Below, in pieces: positions 25,010-33,585 of a stretch of DNA of 38,741 nucleotides (its first letter is position 1; each line of letters opens with the position of its first letter). Position numbers and translations under genes: made by a program. The notes under the pieces were generated by a model. The model ran no database searches. It saw nothing but the letters and a program-made list of their open reading frames with translations, and was not told where the DNA came from. The stretch comes from Saccharomonospora azurea NA-128 (GTDB taxonomy: Bacteria > Actinomycetota > Actinomycetes > Mycobacteriales > Pseudonocardiaceae): assembly GCF_000231055.2 (NCBI RefSeq), contig NZ_CM001466.1, positions 1,114,571 to 1,153,311 of the forward strand, given 5' to 3'.

Positions 25010-26316
25010 TTCTGTTCGATCGTGGCGTCCATGGCGGAGCAGAACTGCTCCGGCGACAACTGCCCGGTGAACAACTGTTCGAGGTTGCTCAACAGGGCGT
25101 CGGCCTGCTTCGGGGTCAGGGCCTGGTCCCAGGAGAGCTCGAAGTTGTCGGCGTCGGCGGCCAGCTCGTAGACGAACGTCAGGTAGTCCGGCGCGTCGGT
25201 GTCGGCGAGCCTGTCCTCGACCCCCTTGAGGGGCGGCACGGACCCGTTGTCGAGTAACGTGCCGACGTAGTCGTCGTCCATGAGCCCGCGCGTCAGGTAC
25301 TCCGCCGCGGCCTTCCGCTCCGACTCGGAGGCTTCCGCACTGACGGCCCAGTAGTTGGCCGGGTTGCCGACGATGTTGCCGGGATCGCCCTCTCCACCGT
25401 CCACAGTGGGGAACGTCGTGTAGCCGAGGTGGCCGTCGGCGATGAACTGGGGCGCGGAGTCCATGATGCTCGGGTAGGCCCACGAGCCCATCAGATACAT
25501 GGCGGCCTTGTCGGTGTAGAGGAGGGCCGCGTCGGCACCGCTGTCGGCCGCGATCGAGTTGAAGCCGTGCACGAACCCGCCCGCATCGACGAGTTCGCGG
25601 ATCAGCTCGCCCGCCTGCTGCACGGCCGGATGCGACCACGCGCCGGGCTCGTTCGCCTCGATCGCGTCGAACACCTCGGGGCCACCGATGCGGTCGACGA
25701 GGTACTCCAGCCACATCAGCTGCGGCCACCGGCTCTGGCCGCCCATCGCGAACGGCGCGATGCCCTCGTCCTTGAAACGCGGGACGAGGTCCATCAGCTC
25801 GTCCCATGTCTTCGGCGGCTCCGCACCGATCCGGTCGAAGAGTTTCGTGTTGTAGTACAGCAGCACCGGCTGCATGCCGTTGTTCGGCAGCGCGTACGTC
25901 GTGCCCGCGACGGCCCCGGTGTCCAGCACCGAAGGCAGGAACCGGTCGGTGAGCTCCGCCTCGTCGCCCACGACCTCGGAGAGCGGCAGGACCTTGTCCG
26001 CGTCGACCCACTCCCGGAGCGTGCCGCCACCCCAGCCGAAGATGAGGGTGGGAGCACCGCCCGCTCCGATCGACGTGCGGATCTTCTGCTTGTAGGCGTC
26101 GTTGGCGAAGAACTCGACGTCGATGGCGTGGTCGGGGTTGCCGGAGTTCCAGGACTCCAGGGAACTGCGAATGGTCTGCTCGTCGCCGCCCGTGAGCGCC
26201 CACGCATTCGCTCCCGAGCCCTGACTCGGCCCGCTCGTACCGCAGGCGGCGGTCAGGGTGAGCACCGCGGCCGTGCCCGCCGCAAGCAGTGCCGTGCGTC
26301 TCTTACCCAGTGCCAT
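25006..26316 (-). CDS. Extracellular sugar-binding lipoprotein of the ABC importer
   Basis: A 436-residue solute-binding lipoprotein (SBP_bac family, CUT1). The signal peptide runs GKRRTALLAAGTAAVLTLTA to the lipobox LTAAC, followed by a Gly/Ser-rich linker. The body contains the usual hinge-type signatures, such as ALPNNGMQPVLLYYNTKLFD and IAPFAMGGQSRWPQLMWLEY, and LLYTDKAAMYLMGSWAYPSI. The ATG at 26316 follows GAGGAAGG. In-frame codons further upstream would run through the promoter and operator. It is first in the operon binding protein-permease-permease. Transcription starts from a good promoter at 26406-26378 and passes an operator-like palindrome at 26354-26341. Confidence 0.93.
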   Translation of the reverse strand: MALGKRRTALLAAGTAAVLTLTAACGTSGPSQGSGANAWALTGGDEQTIRSSLESWNSGNPDHAIDVEFFANDAYKQKIRTSIGAGGAPTLIFGWGGGTLREWVDADKVLPLSEVVGDEAELTDRFLPSVLDTGAVAGTTYALPNNGMQPVLLYYNTKLFDRIGAEPPKTWDELMDLVPRFKDEGIAPFAMGGQSRWPQLMWLEYLVDRIGGPEVFDAIEANEPGAWSHPAVQQAGELIRELVDAGGFVHGFNSIAADSGADAALLYTDKAAMYLMGSWAYPSIMDSAPQFIADGHLGYTTFPTVDGGEGDPGNIVGNPANYWAVSAEASESERKAAAEYLTRGLMDDDYVGTLLDNGSVPPLKGVEDRLADTDAPDYLTFVYELAADADNFELSWDQALTPKQADALLSNLEQLFTGQLSPEQFCSAMDATIEQK

Positions 26317-26340
26317 GACGCGCCTTCCTCGTCGAAGGAT

Positions 26341-26354
26341 CCGAAACATTTCGG
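26341..26354. promoter_or_regulatory. LacI-type operator O1, downstream of the ABC promoter
   Basis: CCGAAACATTTCGG, perfect 6-bp arms with a 2-bp centre, 24 bp upstream of the binding-protein start. It shares CCGAAA-NN-TTTCGGAAAA with O2 on the same strand. Placed after the predicted transcription start, it would act as a roadblock. Confidence 0.75.
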
Positions 26355-26377
26355 AAAACACTTTGGTGTGGATACGC

Positions 26378-26406
26378 ACCATAGAAGCGCCGCAATTCCA
26401 GGTCAA
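26378..26406 (-). promoter_or_regulatory. Sigma70-type promoter of the sugar ABC operon
   Basis: On the minus strand, TTGACC (26406-26401), a 17-bp spacer and TATGGT (26383-26378). This is a good housekeeping-sigma match directed towards the binding-protein gene. Confidence 0.6.
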
Positions 26407-26441
26407 GAGTCGACTTCGCGGCTATTTCGGATAGGATGGAA

Positions 26442-26455
26442 CCGAAAGTTTTCGG
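26442..26455. promoter_or_regulatory. LacI-type operator O2, upstream of the LacI gene
   Basis: CCGAAAGTTTTCGG, the same 6-bp arms as O1 with centre GT, 22 bp before the LacI start codon. The two operators are 101 bp apart, one for each divergent transcript. Confidence 0.75.
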
Positions 26456-26477
26456 AAAAACCAACTCGGAGGTTGCG

Positions 26478-27527
26478 GTGCCGAACGGCTCCAGCGCTCC
26501 ACGACGGGCGACGCTGGCGATGGTGGCCGACGCCGCGGGCGTGTCACCGCCGACGGCGTCCAAGGTGCTCAACGGTCGCGGCGACGTGGCGGCGGCGACG
26601 CGAGCCAAGGTCGAGCAGGCCGCGCGCGAGCTGGGTTACACCTCCCCGGCCGGCAGACGCGCCGCCGTCGCAACCCGGATCGTGGATCTCATGTTCGACG
26701 ACCTCGTCAGCCCCTACTCGCTGGAGGTGCTGAGCGGGGTCACCGAGGCGGGCACCGAAGCGGGCGTGGACGTCGTCGTCAACCGACTGCACGCCGCCGA
26801 CGCCGCGGGAGCACAGTCCAATCCGGACGCCTGGGTGAAAGGGCTGAAAGCCGCAGGCCGCGAGGGCGTCATCATCGTCACCTCCGAACTCACCGAGGAG
26901 CAGGTCGACGCCTTCGACCGCGCCGGCCTGCCGCTCGTGGTGATCGACCCGCTCAACCTCCCGCGCGTCGACGTGACCAGTGTGGGTGCCACGAACTTCT
27001 CCGGTGGGCTCTCCGCCACCGAGCATCTGCTGTCGCTCGGTCACCGCAGGATCGGCTTCGCGGGCGGACCGACACGGGCGGCGTGCGGCCAGGCCCGCCT
27101 GCACGGTTACCGCGCGGCACTGGAGAAGGCCGGGGTCACCGTGGCGCCGGAGCTGACCCTGCACGGGGCGTTCAGCTACCCCGCCGGGCTGGAGATGGGC
27201 AGCCGCCTGCTCGACTCGCCCGAACCCCCGACCGCCGTGTTCGCCGCCAGCGACACCACCGCGCTCGGCGTCATCGAGGCGGCCCGGCGACGCGGCCTGC
27301 GCGTGCCCGACGACCTCAGCGTGGTCGGGTTCGACGACACCATCCTGGCCACCCTCGCCACCCCCGCGCTCACCGTGGTGCGCCAGCCGCTGCCCGACAT
27401 GGGCCGGGTCGCGCTGCGCACGCTGCTGCGCCTGGCCGCGGGCGAAACCCTGGATTCCCACCACGTCGAGCTGGCGACCCATCTCGTCGTGCGTGACTCG
27501 ACCGCACCCCCACGAGGAGAACCATGA
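26478..27527 (+). CDS. LacI-family repressor of the sugar locus
   Basis: A 349-residue LacI/GalR repressor. The N-terminal headpiece is TLAMVADAAGVSPPTASKVL followed by NGRGDVAAATRAKVEQAARE, including the hinge start. The periplasmic-binding-like core has LVVIDPLNLPRVDVTSVGAT, HRRIGFAGGP and DLSVVGFDDTILATLATPAL. The GTG at 26478 has GGAGG 5 nt upstream. A start at the ATG 26436 would put operator O2 inside the coding sequence. Its stop overlaps the GH3 gene start by 4 nt (ATGA), so regulator and glycosidase form one operon. It probably represses both divergent transcripts through O1/O2 until a sugar derived from the imported oligosaccharide binds. The arrangement resembles cebR-cebEFG-bgl of Streptomyces, but the operator differs. 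Confidence 0.93.
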   Translation: MPNGSSAPRRATLAMVADAAGVSPPTASKVLNGRGDVAAATRAKVEQAARELGYTSPAGRRAAVATRIVDLMFDDLVSPYSLEVLSGVTEAGTEAGVDVVVNRLHAADAAGAQSNPDAWVKGLKAAGREGVIIVTSELTEEQVDAFDRAGLPLVVIDPLNLPRVDVTSVGATNFSGGLSATEHLLSLGHRRIGFAGGPTRAACGQARLHGYRAALEKAGVTVAPELTLHGAFSYPAGLEMGSRLLDSPEPPTAVFAASDTTALGVIEAARRRGLRVPDDLSVVGFDDTILATLATPALTVVRQPLPDMGRVALRTLLRLAAGETLDSHHVELATHLVVRDSTAPPRGEP

Positions 27528-29842
27528 CCGATCAGCCCTGGCACGACCCGTCGGCCGACCCGGCCGAGCGCGCAGCAGCCCTGCTGGCCGCGATGACGTT
27601 GGAGGAGAAGGTCGCCCAGCTGGGCAGCGCGTGGCCCGGCAACGAGGAGATCAACGGCAACGTCGCCCCCATGCAGGACGTCTTCGCCCGCGGGAGCGTC
27701 TCGTTCGAACACCGGCGCAGGCACGGTCTGGGCCATCTCACCCGGGTGTTCGGCACCGCCCCGGTCGACGTGGCCGACGGCACCGCACGCGTCGTGAAGC
27801 TCCAGCGCGACATCGTGGACAACACCCGTCTGCGCGTACCCGCCATCGTGCACGAGGAGTGCCTGACCGGGTTCACCACCTACGGCGCGACGGTGTACCC
27901 GTCGCCGCTGGCGTGGGCGGCGACGTTCGACGCCGAGCTGGTGGAGACGATGGCGACGGCGATCGGGGCGGACCTGCGCCGGGTCGGCGTGCACCAGGGC
28001 CTCTCGCCGGTGCTCGACGTCGTCCGGGATCACCGCTGGGGCCGGGTCGAGGAGACCCTCGGCGAGGACCCGTACCTCGTGGGCGTACTCGCCTCCGCCT
28101 ACGTGCGCGGACTCCAGAGCAAGGGTGTCATCGCCACGCTGAAGCACTTCGCCGGGTACGCCGCCTCGCGGGCGGCGCGCAACCACGCGCCGGTGTCGAT
28201 CGGTCCCCGCGAGCTGCGTGACGTCGTCCTGCCGCCGTTCGAGATGGCGGTGCGGGAGGCGGGCGCCGGATCGGTCATGAACTCCTACGTCGACCTCGAC
28301 GGAGTGCCCGCCGCCGCCGACACCTCGCTGCTCACCGGTGTGCTGCGCGACGAGTGGGGTTTCGAGGGCACCGTGGTGTCGGACTACTGGGCCATCGCCT
28401 TCCTCGCCACGATGCACCGCGTCGCCGACGGCGCCGCCGAGGCCGGGGCACTGGCCCTGGAGGCGGGTCTCGACGTCGAACTGCCCGACACCCTCTGCTA
28501 CGGCGACGAGCTCGTCGAGCTGGTCCGGCGAGGCGAGGTCGACGAGGCGCTGGTCGATCGTGCCGCGCTGCGCGTGCTCCGGCAGAAGGCCGAGCTCGGT
28601 CTGCTCGACGCCGACTGGACGCCGGAGTCCGATGTGGACCCCTCGGTCGAGCTCGACGCCGCGGAGAACCGCGTGCTCGCGCGCCGGCTCGCCGAACGGT
28701 CGGTGGTACTGCTGGCCAACGACGGCACCCTGCCGTTGCGGCCGCAGGCTCGGCGCCTCGCACTGGTCGGACCGTGCGCCGACGACCCGCTGGCGTTCCT
28801 CGGCTGCTACTCCTACCCCAACCACGTCCTGCCGCGATACCCGGAGCTCGACCTCGGCCTCGACGTGCCCTCGCTTTCGCAGGCCCTGCGCTCGCAGTTG
28901 CCGGACGCCGAGATCACCACGCTCGAAGGCTGCGGCGTCAACGACGACGACCGCTCGCGCTTCGCCGAGGCCGTGGCCGCCGCCCGGGAGGCCGACGTGT
29001 GCCTCGCCGTGGTGGGCGACCGGGCGGGCATGTTCGGCGAGGGCACGTCCGGGGAGGGATGCGACGCTCCGGATCTGCGCCTGCCCGGCGTGCAGGACGA
29101 GCTGCTCTCCGCGCTGCTCGACACCGGAGTGCCCGTGGTGATCGTGGTCGTCTCCGGCCGCCCCTACGCGCTGGGCTCGCACGCCGACCGCGCCGCCGCC
29201 GTGGTGCAGGCCTTCCTTCCGGGCGAGGAGGGCGGTGCCGCGCTCGCCTCGATCCTCTCGGGTGAGACGGCGCCGTCGGGACGCCTGCCCGTGCAGGTGC
29301 CCCGCCACCCCGGCGGGCAGCCCGCCACCTACCTGCACCCGCCGCTGGGCGGCAACAGCCAGGGCATCAGCAACCTCGACCCGACGCCCGCGTTCCCGTT
29401 CGGGCACGGCCTGTCGTACACGACGTTCGACTACTCCGGTCTCACGCTGAGCGCCGACGACATCGCCACCGACGGCAGTCTCGACGTCACCGTCGACGTG
29501 CGCAACAGCGGTGAGCGCGCCGGGTCCGAGGTCGTCCAGCTGTACCTGGACGACGTGCAGGCGCAGGTGACCCGGCCGCTGCGGCAGCTGGTCGGGTTCG
29601 CTCGCGTCGACCTCGCCCCGGGACAGGCCGCCCGCGTCACCTTCACCGTGCACGCCGACCGCACGAGCTTCACCGGACGCGACCTGCGGCGCATCGTGGA
29701 ACCGGGGCGCATCGACGTGCACGTCGGCCGTTCGGTGGCCGACCTGCCGTGCTCGGGGTCGTTCCGGCTGAGCGGCCCGCTCCGCGAGGTCGGCGCCGAT
29801 CGCGTGCTCACGACCCCGGTGACCGTGACCACGACGGAGTAG
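27524..29842 (+). CDS. Glycoside hydrolase family 3 beta-glucosidase/beta-xylosidase
   Basis: A 772-residue intracellular exo-glycosidase with no signal peptide, so it works on sugar imported by the adjacent ABC system. The (beta/alpha)8 domain begins ERAAALLAAMTLEEKVAQLG and includes TVYPSPLAWAATFDAELVET, DHRWGRVEETLGEDPYLVG and KHFAGYAASRAARNHAPVS. The nucleophile is Asp287 in TVVSDYWAI. The second domain spans VLLANDGTLPL to SGETAPSGRLPVQVPRHPGG, and a fibronectin-III-like C-terminus contains FGHGLSYTTFDYSGL and RNSGERAGSEVVQLYLDD. The nucleophile is followed by Tyr where many beta-glucosidases have Trp. GH3 sequence alone does not separate glucosidase from xylosidase. It is coupled to the LacI gene by a 4-nt overlap. 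Confidence 0.92.
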   Translation: MTDQPWHDPSADPAERAAALLAAMTLEEKVAQLGSAWPGNEEINGNVAPMQDVFARGSVSFEHRRRHGLGHLTRVFGTAPVDVADGTARVVKLQRDIVDNTRLRVPAIVHEECLTGFTTYGATVYPSPLAWAATFDAELVETMATAIGADLRRVGVHQGLSPVLDVVRDHRWGRVEETLGEDPYLVGVLASAYVRGLQSKGVIATLKHFAGYAASRAARNHAPVSIGPRELRDVVLPPFEMAVREAGAGSVMNSYVDLDGVPAAADTSLLTGVLRDEWGFEGTVVSDYWAIAFLATMHRVADGAAEAGALALEAGLDVELPDTLCYGDELVELVRRGEVDEALVDRAALRVLRQKAELGLLDADWTPESDVDPSVELDAAENRVLARRLAERSVVLLANDGTLPLRPQARRLALVGPCADDPLAFLGCYSYPNHVLPRYPELDLGLDVPSLSQALRSQLPDAEITTLEGCGVNDDDRSRFAEAVAAAREADVCLAVVGDRAGMFGEGTSGEGCDAPDLRLPGVQDELLSALLDTGVPVVIVVVSGRPYALGSHADRAAAVVQAFLPGEEGGAALASILSGETAPSGRLPVQVPRHPGGQPATYLHPPLGGNSQGISNLDPTPAFPFGHGLSYTTFDYSGLTLSADDIATDGSLDVTVDVRNSGERAGSEVVQLYLDDVQAQVTRPLRQLVGFARVDLAPGQAARVTFTVHADRTSFTGRDLRRIVEPGRIDVHVGRSVADLPCSGSFRLSGPLREVGADRVLTTPVTVTTTE

Positions 29843-29846
29843 ACGA

Positions 29847-29888
29847 CGCGCCGCCCCGGGATCCTGGAAGAGACCCCGGGGCGGCGCG
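29847..29888. terminator. Terminator after GH3, shared with the converging hemerythrin gene
   Basis: A perfect 14-bp stem, CGCGCCGCCCCGGG and CCCGGGGCGGCGCG, with a 14-nt loop, starting 5 bp after the GH3 stop. Confidence 0.8.
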
Positions 29889-29917
29889 GGCAGGAGCGTC
29901 GGACGGAATCCGGCCGC

Positions 29918-30481
29918 CTAGACCTTGCGGCCGGTCAACATGTCCCGCAGCCGGTCGACCAGTCCGGCACCGGGATCGAGGAGGCGATTGGCGGGCGGGG
30001 TGTCCGGCGCCGCCGGATGTGGACGCGTGGGCGCGATGCGCTTCGCCGCGACGATCTTCTCCCCCAGCTCGCGCAGCTCCCGCTCACTGCACGCGGCGCG
30101 CAGCTTCGGCAACAGATCCTTCTCCTCGTCCTCGACGTGGTGGCGGATCGAGCCGATCAGGTCACGCACGAGACCGTCGAACTCGGGATCGGTGGCCGCC
30201 ATGCCCTCCAGGCGCTTCATCAGGCGCTCGGCCTCGGCGTGCTCCTCGATCTCGTGGTCGGCGAGCTCGTCACCGTTGTCGAGCACCCGGCGCGCGGCGG
30301 GATACATGTGCTGCTCCTCGGCGACCGAGTGCCGCACCAGCTCGGCGATCACGTGGTCGACGAGCTCCTTGCGCCGCTGCGGGTCGACACCGGGCCGTTC
30401 CAACTCCGCGAACACCCGCTCCACCTCGCGGTGGTCCTGGGTGATCACGCCGATCAGATCCTGTTCGGACGTTGTCGCCAT
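29918..30481 (-). CDS. Hemerythrin HHE-domain protein
   Basis: A 187-residue cytoplasmic protein with a helical di-iron domain (PF01814). Candidate ligands are visible in order: TQDHREVERVFAELE, RHSVAEEQHMYPAARRVL, LADHEIEEHAEAERLMK and GSIRHHVEDEEKDLLPKLR. The spacing of the H, HxxxE and HHxxxEE elements fits the HHE fold. The C-terminal 50 residues are a Pro/Ala-rich tail ending DRLRDMLTGRKV. The ATG at 30481 follows AAGGGA. HHE proteins in Actinobacteria are linked to oxygen, nitric oxide or oxidative sensing. The exact role here is unknown. It is divergent from metQ. Confidence 0.9.
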   Translation of the reverse strand: MATTSEQDLIGVITQDHREVERVFAELERPGVDPQRRKELVDHVIAELVRHSVAEEQHMYPAARRVLDNGDELADHEIEEHAEAERLMKRLEGMAATDPEFDGLVRDLIGSIRHHVEDEEKDLLPKLRAACSERELRELGEKIVAAKRIAPTRPHPAAPDTPPANRLLDPGAGLVDRLRDMLTGRKV

Positions 30482-30859
30482 CGGGAAGTCCCTTCGCCGT
30501 CACGGTGTGCGTCGAACCGCGTACTACCGGCATGTGCCGAGACGCAAACGACGCCGGGGACCACGCGGACGGTGCCTCGGGGGACCGGCCCGCCGAGGCG
30601 AGCGCGAACTATCCTGACGTGCAGCGCGTGTCCCGCCACTCGACGACGAGTCCCCGGGAACGCACGTGCCGCGTTCGAACGGACACGGTGGGTCTCCGCA
30701 GCCCGTCGTGGCGCCCGTACTGTGCCGCAACTCTCACGTCCACCCGACCACCGTGTGAGACGACTTTCCCAGTGATCCTCGTTGGGCACACCCTGGAAAG
30801 CGCCGCGCGCACGACGCAACCCGCCGAGGCGCGCGCCGGAGCATCCCAGGAAGGTAACG
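30482..30859. other. Intergenic region between hemerythrin and metQ genes
   Basis: 378 bp without a convincing gene. It must contain divergent promoters. Short dyads are present (for example ACTCGACGACGAGT near 30638), but I find neither a SAM-riboswitch core nor a clear promoter pair. The metQ frame stays open upstream to 30782 without protein-like sequence. Confidence 0.45.
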
Positions 30860-31828
30860 ATGGCAGACACACCCCACAGCGACAACACGCCCGACAAGCC
30901 CTCCGAGGTCGGGCTTCCCGAACGGCCTCGCCGCTCGAAAGGCCCGTTCATCGCCCTCGGCGTCGTGCTGGTCGCCGCGCTGGTGGCCATCACCGTCGTC
31001 CTGACGGGCGGCGAGTCCGACGACTCCGCGAGCGGCAACACCACCATCCGCATCGGGACGACCGAGTCCGGCTCCGACTACTGGAAGCCGTTCAAGCGGC
31101 TCGCCGCGGACGAGGGCATCACGATCGAGACCGTGAACTTCAGCGACTACAACCAGCCGAACCCGGCGCTGTCGCAGGGGCAGACGGATCTCAACCTGTT
31201 CCAGCACGTCCTGTTCCTCGCCAACTACAACGTGTCCAACGAGGACGATCTGACGCCGGTCGGCTCCACCTACGTGGTGCCGCTGTCGCTGTACTCCAAC
31301 AAGCACAACGCCGTCGAGGAGATCCCCGAGGGCGGCAGCGTCGCGATCCCGAAGGACCCGACCAACCAGGCCAGGGCGCTGCTCGTGCTGCAGGACGCGG
31401 GCCTGATCAGCCTCAAGAACGGCGGCAGCGTGCTGTCGACCCCCGCGGAGATCGACCGCGCCGCGTCGAAGGTCGAGGTGACCCTCGTGGACGCCGCGCA
31501 GACCGTGGCCGTGCTGGACTCCGTGGACGCCTCGATCGTCAACAACGGCTTCGCCATGGACGCCGGCCTCGACCCGAGCAAGGCGTTGTTCTCGGACGAT
31601 CCGCGCAGCGACGCCGCCGAGCCCTACATCAACATCGTCGCCGCGCGAGCCGAGGACAAGGACGACCCGACGTACCGCCGCGTCGTCGAGCTGTTCCACC
31701 ACCCCGAGGTGCAGGAGGCTCTCCAGGCCGAGTCGCGGGGCACGTCCGTTCCGGTGAAGCGTGAGCAGTCGGAGCTCGAGGACATCCACACCGAACTGCA
31801 GGAGACCGTGCGGACGGCACAGCGATGA
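30860..31828 (+). CDS. metQ: Methionine-type ABC transporter substrate-binding protein (NlpA/MetQ)
   Basis: Substrate-binding component of a methionine-family importer, 322 residues. The first 35 residues are cytoplasmic and Pro-rich, followed by one helix (GPFIALGVVLVAALVAITVV). There is no lipobox Cys after it, so this protein seems anchored by an uncleaved helix rather than by lipid. The binding core reads RIGTTESGSDYWKPFKRLAA, NFSDYNQPNPALSQGQTDLN, FQHVLFLANYN, VAIPKDPTNQARALLVLQDA and SIVNNGFAMDAG, all NlpA-family (PF03180) signatures. The ATG at 30860 has GGAAGG 5 nt upstream. It overlaps metN by 4 nt. The substrate is methionine by family; a related ligand is possible. Confidence 0.9.
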   Translation: MADTPHSDNTPDKPSEVGLPERPRRSKGPFIALGVVLVAALVAITVVLTGGESDDSASGNTTIRIGTTESGSDYWKPFKRLAADEGITIETVNFSDYNQPNPALSQGQTDLNLFQHVLFLANYNVSNEDDLTPVGSTYVVPLSLYSNKHNAVEEIPEGGSVAIPKDPTNQARALLVLQDAGLISLKNGGSVLSTPAEIDRAASKVEVTLVDAAQTVAVLDSVDASIVNNGFAMDAGLDPSKALFSDDPRSDAAEPYINIVAARAEDKDDPTYRRVVELFHHPEVQEALQAESRGTSVPVKREQSELEDIHTELQETVRTAQR

Positions 31829-32859
31829 GCGGCGGGCCGCTGATCGAACTGCGTGACGTCACCAAGGTCTTCGAATCGTCCGGGCGCCGCGCTGTCACCG
31901 CGCTCGACGGCATCGACCTCAGCGTGGAGGCTGGTGACGTGTTCGCGATCATCGGCTACTCGGGCGCGGGCAAGAGCACGCTCGTGCGCCTGATCAACGC
32001 GCTGGAGCGCGTCACGAGCGGCCAGGTGATCGTCGACGGCACCGACCTCACGAGGCTGAGTGAACGCAAGCTGCGGGAGGTGCGCCGCGGGATCGGCATG
32101 ATCTTCCAGCAGTTCAACCTGCTGCGTTCGCGCACCGTGTTCGGCAATGTCGCGTACCCGCTCAAGATCGCGGGCTGGGCGAAGCCCGACATCGAGAAGC
32201 GGGTCGCGGAACTGCTGAACTTCGTCGGCATCGTCGACAAGGCGTGGCACTACCCCGACCAGCTGTCGGGCGGGCAGAAGCAGCGCGTCGGCATCGCCCG
32301 CGCGCTCGCGACCAACCCGAAGATCCTGCTGGCCGACGAGTCGACCAGCGCGCTGGACCCGGAGACCACGTCCGACGTGCTGCGCCTGCTGAAGCGGGTC
32401 AACCGCGAACTCGGCGTCACGATCGTGGTGATCACCCACGAGATGGAGGTCGTGCGCGAGATCGCCGACCGGGTGGCCGTGCTCGACTCGGGACGGATCA
32501 TCGAACAGGGCACGGTGCTCGACGTGTTCGCCGACCCGCAACACCCGACCACGCGTCGCTTCGTGGAGACGGTCCTGCGCGACCAGCCGCGCGGCACGAA
32601 CCTGGAACGCCTCCGCGCCCGGCACCGCGGCCGGCTCGTCACCGCCCGCGTGCGCGACGACCGCAACATCGGCGCGGTGCTGTCGAGCGCGCAGGCCCGG
32701 CACGCGGTGAGCTTCGAGATCGTCTACGGCGGCATCAAGGAACTCGGGGGCCAGTCGTTCGGCGGGCTGACGCTGGAACTGATCGGTGAGGACGCGAACG
32801 TGGACGCGTTGGTCGCCGAACTGCGCGCGGTGACCGACGTGCAGGAGGTGGCATCGTGA
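31825..32859 (+). CDS. metN: Methionine ABC transporter ATP-binding protein
   Basis: A 344-residue ATPase of the MetNI importer on the inner face of the membrane. Walker A is GYSGAGKSTL, the Q-loop IGMIFQQFNLLRSRTV, the ABC signature LSGGQKQRVGIARA, Walker B ILLADESTSALDPETT and the switch His is in VVITHEMEVV. The C-terminal about 95 residues carry the NIL domain (VSFEIVYGGIKELGGQSFGG), which in the E. coli homologue binds methionine and inhibits transport. The start is an ATG overlapping the metQ stop, and the end overlaps metI by 4 nt, so the three genes are tightly coupled. Confidence 0.95.
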   Translation: MSGGPLIELRDVTKVFESSGRRAVTALDGIDLSVEAGDVFAIIGYSGAGKSTLVRLINALERVTSGQVIVDGTDLTRLSERKLREVRRGIGMIFQQFNLLRSRTVFGNVAYPLKIAGWAKPDIEKRVAELLNFVGIVDKAWHYPDQLSGGQKQRVGIARALATNPKILLADESTSALDPETTSDVLRLLKRVNRELGVTIVVITHEMEVVREIADRVAVLDSGRIIEQGTVLDVFADPQHPTTRRFVETVLRDQPRGTNLERLRARHRGRLVTARVRDDRNIGAVLSSAQARHAVSFEIVYGGIKELGGQSFGGLTLELIGEDANVDALVAELRAVTDVQEVAS

Positions 32860-33518
32860 ACACCGACTGGGAGACGCTGGAGCCGGTGCTCTGGGACTCC
32901 ATCGGCCAGACACTGTGGATGGTGGCGGCCACGCTCGTCGTGGGTGGGCTGCTCGGACTCGTGCTCGGCGTCCTCCTCTACACGACCCGGCCCGGTGGCC
33001 TGCTGGCCAACCGCCCCGTGTACACGATCCTCAACGTCGCGGTGAACATCATCCGGCCGATCCCGTTCATCATCTTCATCACGGCGATCGGACCGCTCAC
33101 GATCAAGGTGGTGGGCACCCAGCTGGGCACGACGGCGGCGACGTTCGCGCTGATCGTGGCGGCGACCTTCGGCATCTCGCGCATCGTGGAGCAGAACCTG
33201 GTCACCATCGACCCGGGCGTGATCGAGGCGGCGCGCGCGATGGGCGCGAGTCCGATGCGCATCATCACCACGCTGCTGGTGCCCGAAGCCCTGGGGCCGT
33301 TGATCCTCGGCTACACCTTCGTCTTCGTGGCGGTCGTCGACATGACGGCGGTCGCGGGCGCGGTCGGTGGCGGCGGTCTGGGCGACTTCGCCATCACCTA
33401 CGGCTACCAGCAGTTCAACTGGACGGTCACGGCGGTCGCCGTGGTGCTCATGATCGTCCTGGTGCAGGCGGTGCAGTTCCTGGGCAACTGGCTGGCCCGC
33501 AAGGCGTTGCGCCACTGA
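32856..33518 (+). CDS. metI: Methionine ABC transporter permease
   Basis: A 220-residue permease starting at a GTG that overlaps the metN stop (GTGA). Helices include TLWMVAATLVVGGLLGLVLG, VYTILNVAVNIIRPIPFIIF and YTFVFVAVVDMTAVAGAVGG. The EAA loop reads VIEAARAMGASPMRIITTLL. The GGGGLGDFAITYGYQQFNW stretch near the C-terminus is typical of MetI. It completes the metQNI operon, which ends at the hairpin 33524-33564. Confidence 0.95.
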   Translation: MNTDWETLEPVLWDSIGQTLWMVAATLVVGGLLGLVLGVLLYTTRPGGLLANRPVYTILNVAVNIIRPIPFIIFITAIGPLTIKVVGTQLGTTAATFALIVAATFGISRIVEQNLVTIDPGVIEAARAMGASPMRIITTLLVPEALGPLILGYTFVFVAVVDMTAVAGAVGGGGLGDFAITYGYQQFNWTVTAVAVVLMIVLVQAVQFLGNWLARKALRH

Positions 33519-33523
33519 CGCGC

Positions 33524-33564
33524 CGTCGGCTCGTGGGGGTGTGTAAAGCTCCCACGAGCCGACG
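33524..33564 (+). terminator. Terminator of the metQNI operon
   Basis: A perfect 14-bp stem CGTCGGCTCGTGGG / CCCACGAGCCGACG with a 13-nt loop, 6 bp after the metI stop. It may also serve the converging minus-strand toxin locus. Confidence 0.8.
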
Positions 33565-33585
33565 CGAGCGGGGAACGACTCCCGC

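Noticed and set aside
30482-30859. SAM or other riboswitch upstream of metQ
   Set aside because: I searched by eye for SAM-type core motifs and a kink-turn helix and found none. Only short GC-rich dyads are present.
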